A stretch of 64,000 bases of DNA, from positions 14,742,079 to 14,806,078 of the forward strand of contig NC_135356.1 in NCBI RefSeq assembly GCF_051622035.1. Reading direction: 5' to 3'. Every line of letters begins with the position of its first letter. The stretch's first letter is position 1. This DNA comes from Arctopsyche grandis. Taxonomy: Eukaryota > Arthropoda > Insecta > Trichoptera > Hydropsychidae. The notes beneath the pieces were generated by a model. That model saw nothing but the letters and a program-made list of their open reading frames with translations. It was not told where the DNA came from and made no database searches. This document shows, piece after piece, positions 1 through 9,900 of this stretch. The position numbers and the translations under genes were made by a program.

Positions 1-447
1 TCGTACACGTTTGAGATTGTCTGGTCAGTGCTGCTATATGGATGCGAAACGTGGACTCTGAATACCAGGATGAACAGCAGCATCGAAGCTTTTGAGATGT
101 GGGTCTACAGGCATATGCTGAAGATCCCATAGACCAAAAAAGCCATGAATGTACCTATCCTCTGCATGATAGGGAGAGGCAGGCAACTTATTTCTGTCAT
201 CAAACGGAGAAAGATATGAACACCTCGGACACATGATACGGGTTCCAAAATACAAATTTCTCCGTTCGATAATGGGAAAAATAAAAGTTAGAAAATGGAT
301 TGACAGGAAAAAGTTGTCCTGGCTTCGAAATATGCGCATGTGGACCGATATTAACGCCGAAGAGCTGTTCCGAGCTGCTGAAGACCGATGTGGATATCTG
401 CAAGTAATCAACGAGGTGGTCGCCAACGTCCGGATGCGGACAAGGCA
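1..447 (+). mobile_element. RTE-type LINE 3' fragment (decayed reverse transcriptase tail)
   Basis: Conceptual translation in shifting + frames gives the C-terminal tail typical of arthropod RTE-like reverse transcriptases: a stretch like SVLLYGCETWTLN, then IEAFEMWVYRHMLKIP, then a WLRN/ELFRAAEDR region ending in VANVRMR. In-frame stops and at least two frameshifts show it is dead. The left end is cut by the window. It is the same family as 8040-8460, which aligns base for base from the shared tcgta start. It stops exactly at the TTAA of the next element. Confidence 0.8.
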
Positions 448-940
448 TTAACCGTTTACCCGCGGCCGTCTTCTATGGAAGCTTTGGATGACAAGTCTGT
501 AGGGTGGCTGTCTTCCATAGAATTTCTGAACTTTGCACTGGATTTTGAGGCTTATATGCGCCTATTTCAACTGTTTTAAGGTTCAAAATTGGTTGAATAT
601 ATTACTGAGAGTTGAATGCCATCTATTCAATTTGCTTAAAATGAATATATATACCAGTCAAAAATTAGTTTTTGTGGAACCATACTGAAACCTCGTTTAA
701 GTGACGTCACGTCTTTATACAATTATGAGAATGATTATTTGACAATTAATCCATAACTACGAGATATATTATGTATTTTATTGTTTAAAATAATACTTTT
801 TGTGTTAATTAACATATCTGGTTACTTGAGTAAATATTAAAATCTGTATTTAAGGTCGAAAACTCGATTGCCAAATTCGCGAAAAAGGTGCCGCGTACAG
901 GGCTTGTTTGCTATATTTATTGCCGCGGGCAAAGGGTTAA
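448..940 (+). mobile_element. TTAA-flanked MITE, copy 1 (piggyBac-type)
   Basis: The element is bounded by TTAA at 448-451 and 937-940. Its terminal inverted repeats are CCGTTTACCCGCGG at the left and CCGCGGGCAAAGGG at the right. The 493-bp interior has no transposase ORF. Copies of nearly the same length lie at 7451-7946 (same orientation), 27146-27636 and 40758-41237 (both inverted). TTAA duplication is the hallmark of piggyBac transposases, so this is probably a non-autonomous piggyBac derivative. Confidence 0.85.
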
Positions 941-2085
941 GAAGACAAAGAATTAAAATTCATGATATTACATTTCAATCTAATAGTGGATTTATGTCAA
1001 TAAAATTCTACTAGTTGATAAATACTATGATGATATATTATTTTAACTCGTTAACGACGGGGAACGCGGAATCCACGTCCTCGGTAAACCTTGCGCTGTG
1101 ACGGGGAACGTAGATTCCACGTCGTCGATACTGCGCACTTTGAGATGGGATCCCACACATATACGCGCCATAATATTTTGTTTTAAGACAATATATGTCT
1201 CAATTGGGGTTTATATAATATTATTTCGAAAAAAAATGATCATATTTTTTAAATTTCACTGACATATCGAACAAAAAGAAAACGTTTAATTTTTTAAGAA
1301 CTTATGCTATAGATTTTGGTTTATTTTAAATTTTCATTGATTTTTATTGATTTCAATTGATTCTTAGTAATTACATACATGATCTCATACAAAATTCTCA
1401 TTGTATTTTTATTTAATTCAAATATCACCGCGGTGGTCGGAGTATCATATCACAACCGTGAATGTAAGCGCAATGCTTAGGCGAATTGTAAGTGATTCGC
1501 AACTCGTGTAATGCAACCATATATTTTTCCGTTAATAATTACGCAAAAATAATGTTTTTTCTTTTTTTTTTTTTATCTTTCCTAATTAGTTTCGCCAATC
1601 GCAGAATGTTTATTTATATAAAACACTCGGATAGGCAACGTAGCCAATTTACCCATGTTATGTGAGCATTTGTAAAAGTTATTATTATTGTAATAACATG
1701 TTTATTTATTTAAAATATGCATGAGAAGCGGCCCTAATCTGTGCCGTGACCCACGTGAGTTATTCTTATTATAATATTTCGTTCACAATAATTATGAGTC
1801 ATCAGTCATATATGGAATTTTTTGCTTATCTCCGTGTGTGTATTCACAATATATAGAAGTTCTGTGATCATGAGAAAATTCGAACTCGAGATTTTGACTG
1901 ATTTTTTAAAATACGTCTATCCAACTTTATAAAACAAAGGTTTTTCTAGAAAAAATTACATGCTGGGATTCTTACAGAGAGAATGGGACAAGTTAGATGC
2001 CTTCAAAATGGGTGACCGTCACCGCACCGAACGTTAAAAAGTCGAAAATGTTCGTTTACCATGCAGTTAGTATATATATATATAT
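941..2085. other. AT-rich gene-free spacer with a short tandem motif
   Basis: I see no ORF of interest. At 1056-1130 a GC-richer unit beginning GACGGGGAACG and containing ATTCCACGTC occurs twice with a period of about 44 bp. The remainder is AT-rich with poly-T runs. Confidence 0.6.
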
Positions 2086-2232
2086 CAGTGGCGTGCGGTA
2101 AAAATATCTCTCCCCCCCATCGTATATCCTCACTTAATTTGCGTGAGCAGGATACAACAGGAACAAGAGGAGCAGGCTGTATTAAACAAGGCTGTATGAC
2201 AAAATGAGAGATAATTTCACCGCATGCCACTC
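2086..2232. mobile_element. hAT-like MITE
   Basis: The left end CAGTGGCGTGCGG and the right end CCGCATGCCACTC are inverted repeats, extending inward as AAATATCTCTC and GAGAGATAATTT. The flanks are an 8-bp ATATATAT repeat on both sides, compatible with a hAT duplication but low-complexity. Related ends occur near 6392 and 5753. Confidence 0.55.
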
Positions 2233-2249
2233 ATATATATTATATATAC

Positions 2250-2376
2250 ATAGTACTGTTTACCATGCACCCTTTATTTTTGATCTTTCGACTTAAGATC
2301 TTTCGATTTTCGATCTTTGCCTTCCGATGTTTGCGTTTTCGGGCTTTTCACTTTCGGTCCCGTGAGGTAGACCCCT
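2250..2376. repeat. right arm of the foldback family seen complete at 31328-31702
   Basis: The stretch runs from a ttaccatgcacc motif through several GATCTTTCGA motifs to CCCGTGAGGTAGACC. It matches the right arm of the intact palindrome at 31328-31702. Other arms of the family are at 5268-5388 (left) and 6541-6626 (right). Confidence 0.6.
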
Positions 2377-2476
2377 TCAAAATATGATGCTGGAGGTGGA
2401 TGTTGTGAATTACATGGACGGCAAGACGCACGAACATCTCCATCTTCATTGAGCTGGCAGTTTTGGAGAGACTCTA

Positions 2477-2740
2477 CACAACATGTAGGAAAAGGATTCT
2501 TTCCTACTTTGGCCACATTGCCAGGAAGAATGTGAAGAATCTAGAGAGGCTGGTAGTAACCGGAACATTAGAGGGAAGGTCACCGAGAGGACTGTCTCCC
2601 ATATCGAACTAAACAACTGATCAGATCAAACTAAACAACTGACAGGATCGTCTAAGCGCTGCTTTCAACTTGGCACGAGTCCGGGAGGAGTGAAGACCGA
2701 TCATCCATCGAATCGTCCAGATGATAGAAATGAGAATGAG
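2477..2740 (+). mobile_element. RTE-like LINE tail fragment
   Basis: Reading frame pieces give RILSYFGHIARKNVKNLERL followed by an EGRSPRG-type motif. This is the common C-terminal signature of arthropod RTE-like reverse transcriptases. Stops in the following segment show decay. It is a different subfamily from 1-447. Confidence 0.65.
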
Positions 2741-3526
2741 CAAACAAGAAAGAGCAAGAAGACATTTATATACGTACAATTATATTGTATTATATAAAGA
2801 CAATGTTTTTATATTGTTTTTATATAATACAAGATTAGACCCATAATTGCACAATAGGATAATTTTCGAACGTATCTGCCTAACTAATATGTACATATAC
2901 ATATGTAATTATATTTACATTTCAATTTTACATAACAGGAGCAAAAATAAAAAGCATTACGTTTCAAATCTGCAGCATTCGGCATTGATGATTCACTTGA
3001 CAAGACTGAACAAAGCGATTTGTGATTTCAAAAGCACATATGTACTAACCAGATAGAGTTAATTCTATATAAGATTAGTCATTTCATTAATTAGACGAAT
3101 AATATTTGACGGCAAAAATATTTTCCAACAAATTCGTTCGTTTTTATTTTATTTAAAAAGTGTACTACATTCGTGCAGACATATTGTTGAATGGTGTATT
3201 GAAGTATGATAAAAAGAGTGTTGCATTTTTTTTAATTAGAAACGTACATCCATGTACACTATAAATAGTTGACTTCTACACAGAACAAGGCATAATGTAA
3301 AATTAGTGTCAGTTGGAATATTGAAACCTCATGTTTAATCGACAGATTTCTAGTTTTTCACTTAGTGTGTAAAATGAAAAGGAAATGTGTTGAAGTTAAT
3401 ATTTGAAAAGCCAACCTCTAGAGGTAGAGGTATGTCCGTGCTTATGTTTTGAAAATTGACGTAAAAAGGCGGGAGAGATTTGACAGAACGAGGTCGGGTG
3501 TAAAAATATATACCTCTTCACTCTTC

Positions 3527-3700
3527 ATGGCTTCCTTGACCTCCTTCTTTATCCTCCTGACCGCAATAGTCTCCATGACGAGAGCGCAAATCACCAGATG
3601 GGAAAGTCGTGGTCGAGCTAAAGCGACCGGAGAACCCTCGAATGAGACACTCGGCCTGCAGTGCAACCAACTGTTGTTCGACAATTGTAAAACGTGGTAA
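3527..3700 (+). CDS. possible small secreted peptide (57 aa), unconfirmed
   Basis: From an ATG in the context cttcATGG, the ORF encodes MASLTSFFILLTAIVSMTRA, a textbook hydrophobic signal peptide with likely cleavage after Ala20. A polar, basic stretch with one NET glycosylation sequon follows, then a two-cysteine tail LQCNQLLFDNCKTW and a stop. A GT dinucleotide in ACGTGGTAATA just before the stop could be a splice donor, so this may be a first exon rather than a whole gene. The local base composition is less AT-rich than its surroundings. I do not recognise the family. The opposite strand also carries an open frame here, so chance cannot be excluded. Confidence 0.3.
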   Translation: MASLTSFFILLTAIVSMTRAQITRWESRGRAKATGEPSNETLGLQCNQLLFDNCKTW

Positions 3701-4375
3701 TACCACACGTTAAGAATGACCAGTGAAAAAATTGACAAATGGGAATTTCTACCATATTCTCGCGTTGTTTCTACAAGTCATCGTTGATTTTATTCTTTGG
3801 AATACATTTTATAGTTCGGCCGAAGTAGGAAATCACAGAATCGTATGTTATGTTTTTAAAGCGGAAAACATTGTAAGAGAGATAGGGAGCAGTAAGACAA
3901 AAATAGTGCGGATGAATAATGAGTGTTGTGGGTAAAATAATGATTTGTGTTTATATCCCATTGGTTTTCAATAGATTATACACATATAAACTCTAAAACT
4001 GTACTAAGTTTGACCCATTGAATTCGAATATGATAATGATATTTGTTAGTTCACTTTCATGTGCCCATTTAAAAAATACGCAATCATTACAGTTTTTTGG
4101 CTTTTGTGGTATTTAAATCAAAATCTAGTATTGCTGTGTTCAAAGTGAGTATTAAAATAAAAATTCATATGTTTTTTTTCTATATTTATTTGCTTCAATT
4201 TTTTTATAACTAATTATCTAGCGAATTTTAAAAGTCAAAAATATTATTTTTTGACACATTTTTGGCCAGTTTTATATTTCATCATTCATTTTTTTATTTT
4301 ATTTTACTGTAGAATAGTAAATGGTTTTAAATTGAGTTAATTGACTAATACACTCTTCTTGGTAATATTTAAGAC

Positions 4376-4612
4376 GGTAAACGGACTACTAGTCATATGT
4401 GAACCAGTCGCAGGTCAACTGGTCACTCTAGATCGGTCTCACGTGATCACCCGTCACACTAAAACTGGTCACGAGAAAACTGGTTGACAGATTTTAGGGT
4501 GTGACCAGTTTTCTCGTGACCAGTTTTAGTGTGACGGGTGATCACGTGTGACCGATCTATAGCGACCAGTTGTCCTGTGACCGGTTCACATTTGACTAGT
4601 AATCACCGAACC
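4376..4612. mobile_element. 237-bp foldback element with 9-bp target duplication
   Basis: Two arms of about 100 bp (roughly 4389-4489 and 4499-4600) are inverted copies, sharing blocks such as CACTAAAACTGGTCACGAG and GTGATCACCCGTCACAC. The flanks carry a perfect direct repeat ATTTAAGAC at 4367-4375 and 4613-4621. The right terminus reads inward as GGTTCGGTGATTA, shared with other elements in this window. The 9-bp duplication suggests Mutator-type mobilisation. Confidence 0.85.
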
Positions 4613-4718
4613 ATTTAAGACACCATCGAAAGTCAAAAGAATAATTTCAATACAAAAACAATGTGGAACAAGATTGGTCTAATCAACGAAGTAGAGTTGA
4701 AATCGCATCACTAAAATT

Positions 4719-4762
4719 GAAAGCACAATAATATACCATTAATGGTATATTATTGTGCTTTC
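4719..4762. repeat. perfect 44-bp palindrome
   Basis: The 22-bp half-site GAAAGCACAATAATATACC plus ATT is followed at once by its exact reverse complement, with no loop. It may be a minimal foldback relic. No ORF or terminator context is visible. Confidence 0.85.
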
Positions 4763-4852
4763 TGTGTATGTGTTTAAAATCAAAACCGATCGATCCTGTT
4801 TTATACAATAAGAAATGTTATGTGTAGCTTATTTTTTCTTTTATTAAAATTT

Positions 4853-5237
4853 GTGGCGGCTCGCTATACGACATGGTCGAGTTTGGTCACCTTCCTGCGA
4901 GTGGGGACCAATTCGGCTGTGTTCAGAGTAGCTACCTCTCTCTGCTTTCAGCCGTCATAAATAAAGCACGTGCATGAACATGTCAGTCATCTCATTCGTT
5001 CATCCCCCATAAATTATTATGTTTTTGTGGCGGCTCGCTATACGACATGGTCGAGTTTGGTCACCTTCCTGCGAGTGGGGACCAACTCGATTGTGTTTGG
5101 AGTTAGCTACCTCACTCTGCCTTCAGCTGTCTTAAATAAAACACGTGCATTAACATGCCAGTCGTCTCATTCGTTCATCCCCCATACTGTTTCAAAAGTA
5201 TAAGGTAACAAAAGGACAACCATTTTGTACGCCACGA
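4853..5237 (+). repeat. two tandem LTR-like units
   Basis: Units begin TGTGGCGGCTCGC at about 4853 and 5027, about 174 bp apart. Each contains a segment ending in AATAAA followed by CACGTGCAT, resembling an LTR polyadenylation region. The second unit runs on to CGCCACG, nearly the inverse of TGTGGCG. This is consistent with LTR fragments or a tiny terminal-repeat retroelement, but no tRNA primer site or gag/pol is present. Confidence 0.45.
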
Positions 5238-5267
5238 CGAAAATATTTTAAATCAATATATCATTTT

Positions 5268-5739
5268 CAACGGTCTCCCTCACGGGAAAGTGAAACGCCC
5301 GAAAACGCAAATATCGGAAGGCAAAGATCGAAAATCGAAAGATCAAAAAAAAAAGGTGCATGGTAAACAGTACTATGTATATATAATATGTAACGCGACG
5401 TTTCCCCCATCGTCCCATAGGGCAGCACTCGCCCTTTATTTCGAGTGGCCACCCAGGGAAAAGCCTTATAGGCGCGCGCGCATGTAGCGCGCGCTCTCTC
5501 ACCCGCGATTTCCCGTCGAAGAAAGATCTCTCCTGTGCACGTCTCCAGGGGGGGACGGGGCCCAGAGATCCATCACCATCCGTGCTGAAGAACCGCCGCG
5601 AGGTCGAGTGTAGCATCACTCCTTCCCCTGAGTTCCAGCACAACGTCCCCTGCATTCCTCACGCCGTTTCCGGAGAAACCTCAGCCGTGAGAGAACCGAC
5701 CAGACGACTTGCAGTCAGGAACCTCCCCGACTATAAACA
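5268..5739. mobile_element. foldback arm (5268-5388) followed by a solo-LTR-like insert (5389-5739)
   Basis: Bases 5268-5388 match the left arm of the 31328-31702 foldback, including GATCGAAAATCGAAAGATC. The AT-rich sequence is then interrupted by a GC-rich 351-bp block that begins TGTAACGCGACG and ends TATAAACA, the TG..CA shape of an LTR. After it the TATATA run of the host repeat resumes. No coding capacity is recognisable. The solo-LTR reading is an inference from ends, composition and interruption. Confidence 0.4.
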
Positions 5740-6149
5740 TATATATATATATACAGTGGCGGACTGGGACTGAAATCAGTGCATGCCAGGAGTCAAAGGG
5801 GGCCCCCACCCAGGGTTAAAAAAATTTGTCCCCCCCCCCCCCATATGACAAAATTTTCTTCTTTCGATCACGCTAAAAATCAAGGGCAAAAAATAAATAA
5901 AATTTTCAAAAATGGGAATAAACAAATTTAGGTACAAGAAAAATGGCAAAAGCAAAATAGATCCATAAATTACATTGTATATTTCGTTTTAATCCTTATC
6001 ATATAATGCATCATAAAAGAATGCGGCATAAAAGAATGCGGCATAAAAGAATGCGGCATAAAAGCGGCTTTTACTTTCGGTAGAAAACAATCAGGGACGT
6101 CATTTCAGCTTTTTCTTGGGGGGGCAGGCAAAGATTGGTCAAATTGAGT

Positions 6150-6257
<108 letters not shown>

Positions 6258-6391
6258 CTATCTATCCCAACGATATAACTATCCCAAGGTTAGTCCACGT
6301 TTCTACATAACTCGACTCTTGGAAGAATAACGACGTATAACGCCGTCTACATCACGCGCGTAAATTCGTTCGTAACAAATATATATATTAG

Positions 6392-6630
6392 TGGCATGCG
6401 GTGAAATTATCTCTCTTTTTGTCAAACAGCTTTGTTTAATGTGCGCGCGCAGGATTCGGGAGGAATAGCCTGTTCCTCTTGTTCCTGTTGTATCCTGCTC
6501 GCGCAAATTAAGTGAGGATGTACGACGGGGAGAGAGACCCTTTTTTTATATTTCGACTTAAGATCTTTCGATTTCCGATATTTGCGTTTTCGGGCGTTTC
6601 ACTTTCGGTCCCGTGAGGTAGACCCCATTT
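6392..6630. repeat. composite MITE/foldback remnant
   Basis: It begins AGTGGCATGCGGTGAAATTA, like the hAT-type end at 2086. It passes through the internal block cctgttcctcttgttcctg also found inside the 31328-31702 palindrome. It ends with the right arm motif CCCGTGAGGTAGACC. It looks like a rearranged relative of both families. Confidence 0.5.
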
Positions 6631-6920
6631 TCAAACGGCAATGAAATTTAGGAGGGGGGGGGGGCGATTGTTCCCATCGCCCCCCCCCATCTGGATCCGT
6701 CCATGGTTTAATATAAATACTTATCTTTCATATTTAAATACTGACAAAAATACTGACCAGTAAAATACGAGCCTTATATAAATAAATTATGCTGAGATTT
6801 GACATTTGTATATTTGGTATATTGTTATAGGCGTAATCGACGGTGTTATAACCGTTGTTGGAGGGTTGATGGGGGCGGGTGTACTCGTAGACGTTCCGTG
6901 AAATCTGAACCGGCCTCACC

Positions 6921-9900
6921 ATGGCCGAGTCTCAAGTGGTGGCCGTCATGGCAGACGTCTTGGTAACATATCACCACATACTAAATTAAGCATATTTCCA
7001 AAATGTTTATGACAAACTCCTTCAAAACTATAGTTGTTTAATTTTGACATATGTACATACCGGTCTCGAACTTGCGGCTAAGGCCTTCACAGAAAGCCGA
7101 ACATTTTTGTATATAAACGTTCAATTGGTGAGTCAGAGCTACAAGGCAGTATAGAGCTATAATTTCATTTGATTTTTCAATTTATTTTATTATTAATATC
7201 TGAGTTGCTTGGTGTTGATCGGCCGGGTGAAAGTTTCGCCAATTCAAATCGACAAATTCGTGGCAGTTTCCTTGCTCTAGGCTTTGAATTTTTTCAAAAA
7301 TCGTTAATATACCAAGTGTGAAGGTTCTTAATAAGCATTGGTCCAGAATGTGAATTTGGTTTGTGAATGCTTTGAATTTCTAAAATATAATAATAACATA
7401 ATCTGAACTTGGTTTGGAGACTCCTACGTAATTTGAAAGCATCACTTTATTTAACCGTTTGCCCGCGGCTGTCTTCTATGGCAGGTTTGGGCGACAAGTC
7501 TGTAGCGCGGCTGTCTTCCATAGAATTTCTGAACTTTGCATGGGATTTTGAGGCTTATATGCGCCTATTTCAACTGTTTTTTGGATTCAAAATTGGTTGA
7601 ATATATTACAGAGAGTTGAATGCCATCTATTCAATTTTGCTTAAAATTAATATATAACAGTCAAAAATTAGTTTTTTGTGGAACCATACTGAAACCTCGT
7701 TTAAGTGACGGCACGTCTTTATACAATATTATGAGAATGATTATTTGACAACTAATCCATAACTACGAGATATATTATGTATTTTATTGTTTAAATTAAT
7801 ACTTTTTGTGTTAATTAACATATCTGGTTACTTGAGTAAATATTAAAATCTGTATTTAAGGTCGAAAACTCGATTGCTAAATTCGCGAAAAAGGTGCTGC
7901 GTACAGGGCTTGTTCGCTATATTTATTGCCGCGGGCAAAGGGTTAATAAGCATTGGGCCAGAATGTGAAATGATGAATTTCTAAAATATAATAATAGAAT
8001 CTGAACTTGGTCTGGAGACTCCTACGTAATTTGAAAGCATCACCTTATTTAAATACCTGGGTACTTGGTTGAATGAAGAAATGGACCCGGATGAAGACTT
8101 GAGAATCCGCATTGAGATGGCTAGAACAACGTCCGTTACATTTAAGGCAGTGCTTACAAACAAGCATCTCAATCTTCGTACGCATTTGAGATTGTCTAGT
8201 CCGTGCTACTATATGGACGTGAAACGTGGACTTTGAAGGCTAGGATAATCAGCCGCATCGAAGCTTTTGAGATGTGGGTCTACAGGCGTATGCTGAAAAT
8301 CCCATGGACCAGAAAAGCCACGAATGAAGATGTCCTCAGCGTGATAGGGAGAGATAGGGAACTTGTTTCTGTTCTCAGTATGGTACCTCAGACACATGAT
8401 ACGGGGTTCAAAATACGAATTTCTCCGTATGATAAGCGTGGGAAAAATATAAGGTAGAAAATGGATTGCTATGAAGAAGTTTTCTTGACTTAAAACATGC
8501 TTTTGTGGATCGAAACATATTTCTCCACTTGATAACAGAAACAAGTTCCCTGCCTCTCCTTATCATGCTGAGGACTGGGAGAGGCAGGGATTATTCGTGG
8601 CTTTTTTGGTCCATGGGATCTTCAGCATACGCCTGTAGACCCATATCTCAAAAACTTAGATGCGGCTGATCATCCTGGTCTTCATAGTCCACGCTTCGCA
8701 TCCATATAGCAGCACTCACCGGATAATCTCAAACGCGTACGAAGATTGAGATGCTTGTTTATAAGCGCCGTCTTAACTTTCACGAACGCTATTCTAGCCA
8801 TCTCGATGCGGATACTCAAGTCTTCATCCAGGTCTATTTCTTCATTCAACCGAGTACCCAGGTATTTAAATAAGGTGTGTATAAATACGAAGAAATGTAA
8901 AAAAATGTATGCACAGGTAGATGCTTTCCAATTACGTGGGAGTCTCCAAACCGAGTTCAGATTCAACGTTTTTTTGGATATTTTAGAAATTCGTCATCTC
9001 ACATTCTGGCTCAAGGGCTGCGGTTCGGGGCCTTTTTATTAAGAACCTTCACATTTGATATACTAAACGATTTTCGGAAAAAATCCAAAGACTAGAGCAA
9101 GAAAACGGCCATGAATTCGTCGATTTGAATTGACGAAACTTTTACCCGCCTGACCAACGCCAAACAAATCAGTTATGAATTTGAATAATAAAATAATTTA
9201 AAAATCAAATGAAATTATGGCACTGTACTGCCTAGTAGCACTGACTCACCAATTGAACGTCTTCATACAAAAATGTTCGGTTTTCTGTGAAAGCCATAGC
9301 CGCAAGTTCGAGACCAATAAACAGATACTGTTTACGAAGAGCTTCTGCATATAGCAATCCATAGACTAGATAACTATTTTGATTTGATTCAAATCTTGGT
9401 GCTGTTGTGTTGGATGATGAAAGGATCCAGGATGGAAGGCTGTCACCAGACAGTTGCTTTTATGTACACCCGTACAGAATAGTAACCGCAACACTTGCTG
9501 ATTGTGTCGTTGTTTATCTACTTATGGAGTATACAATTCAAATTGGTCATCGTTTTCTCTCCTCTTCTCAAATGATAAGCGTCCGCTTTGTATGTTATAA
9601 AACTAATAACGGCACACGTCGAAAAAGATCCAATGACTTGCAACTTTGCACGTATCAGATTGAGATAAAATCACTGCGATGTTACTTAAAGCATGTCCAA
9701 AACACGCTTTATATATGAAATTTGGACCGTAAACAAATTGAAACACTCGACATGAACATATTTTGGTGTTAATGATATGATTAAAAACATGCTTATATAA
9801 TCAAGTGTTATTATTTGGTCATACATGTTTATTTTTTTATTTTAGAGAGTTGAGGCGATTGAAGAGGCATTTAGTTGCTTTTTAGTTCTTCAAACGGGCT

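Larger units (their letters stand above)
7061..9316. repeat. 2.2-kb inverted duplication inside MED23 intron 1
   Basis: The left arm starts near 7061 (GGTCTCGAACTTGCGG). The right arm ends near 9316 with the inverse. Shared blocks include the TCGTTCAATTGGTGAGTCAG-like region, a gene-desert segment and an RTE fragment (8040-8340 against 8540-8880). The right arm lacks the TTAA MITE present in the left arm. The arms are diverged by point changes and small gaps, so this is not a recent palindrome. Confidence 0.8.

Noticed and set aside
9407-9718. 103-codon ORF inside MED23 intron 1
   Set aside because: No recognisable feature, and it lies wholly within an intron between confirmed exons.
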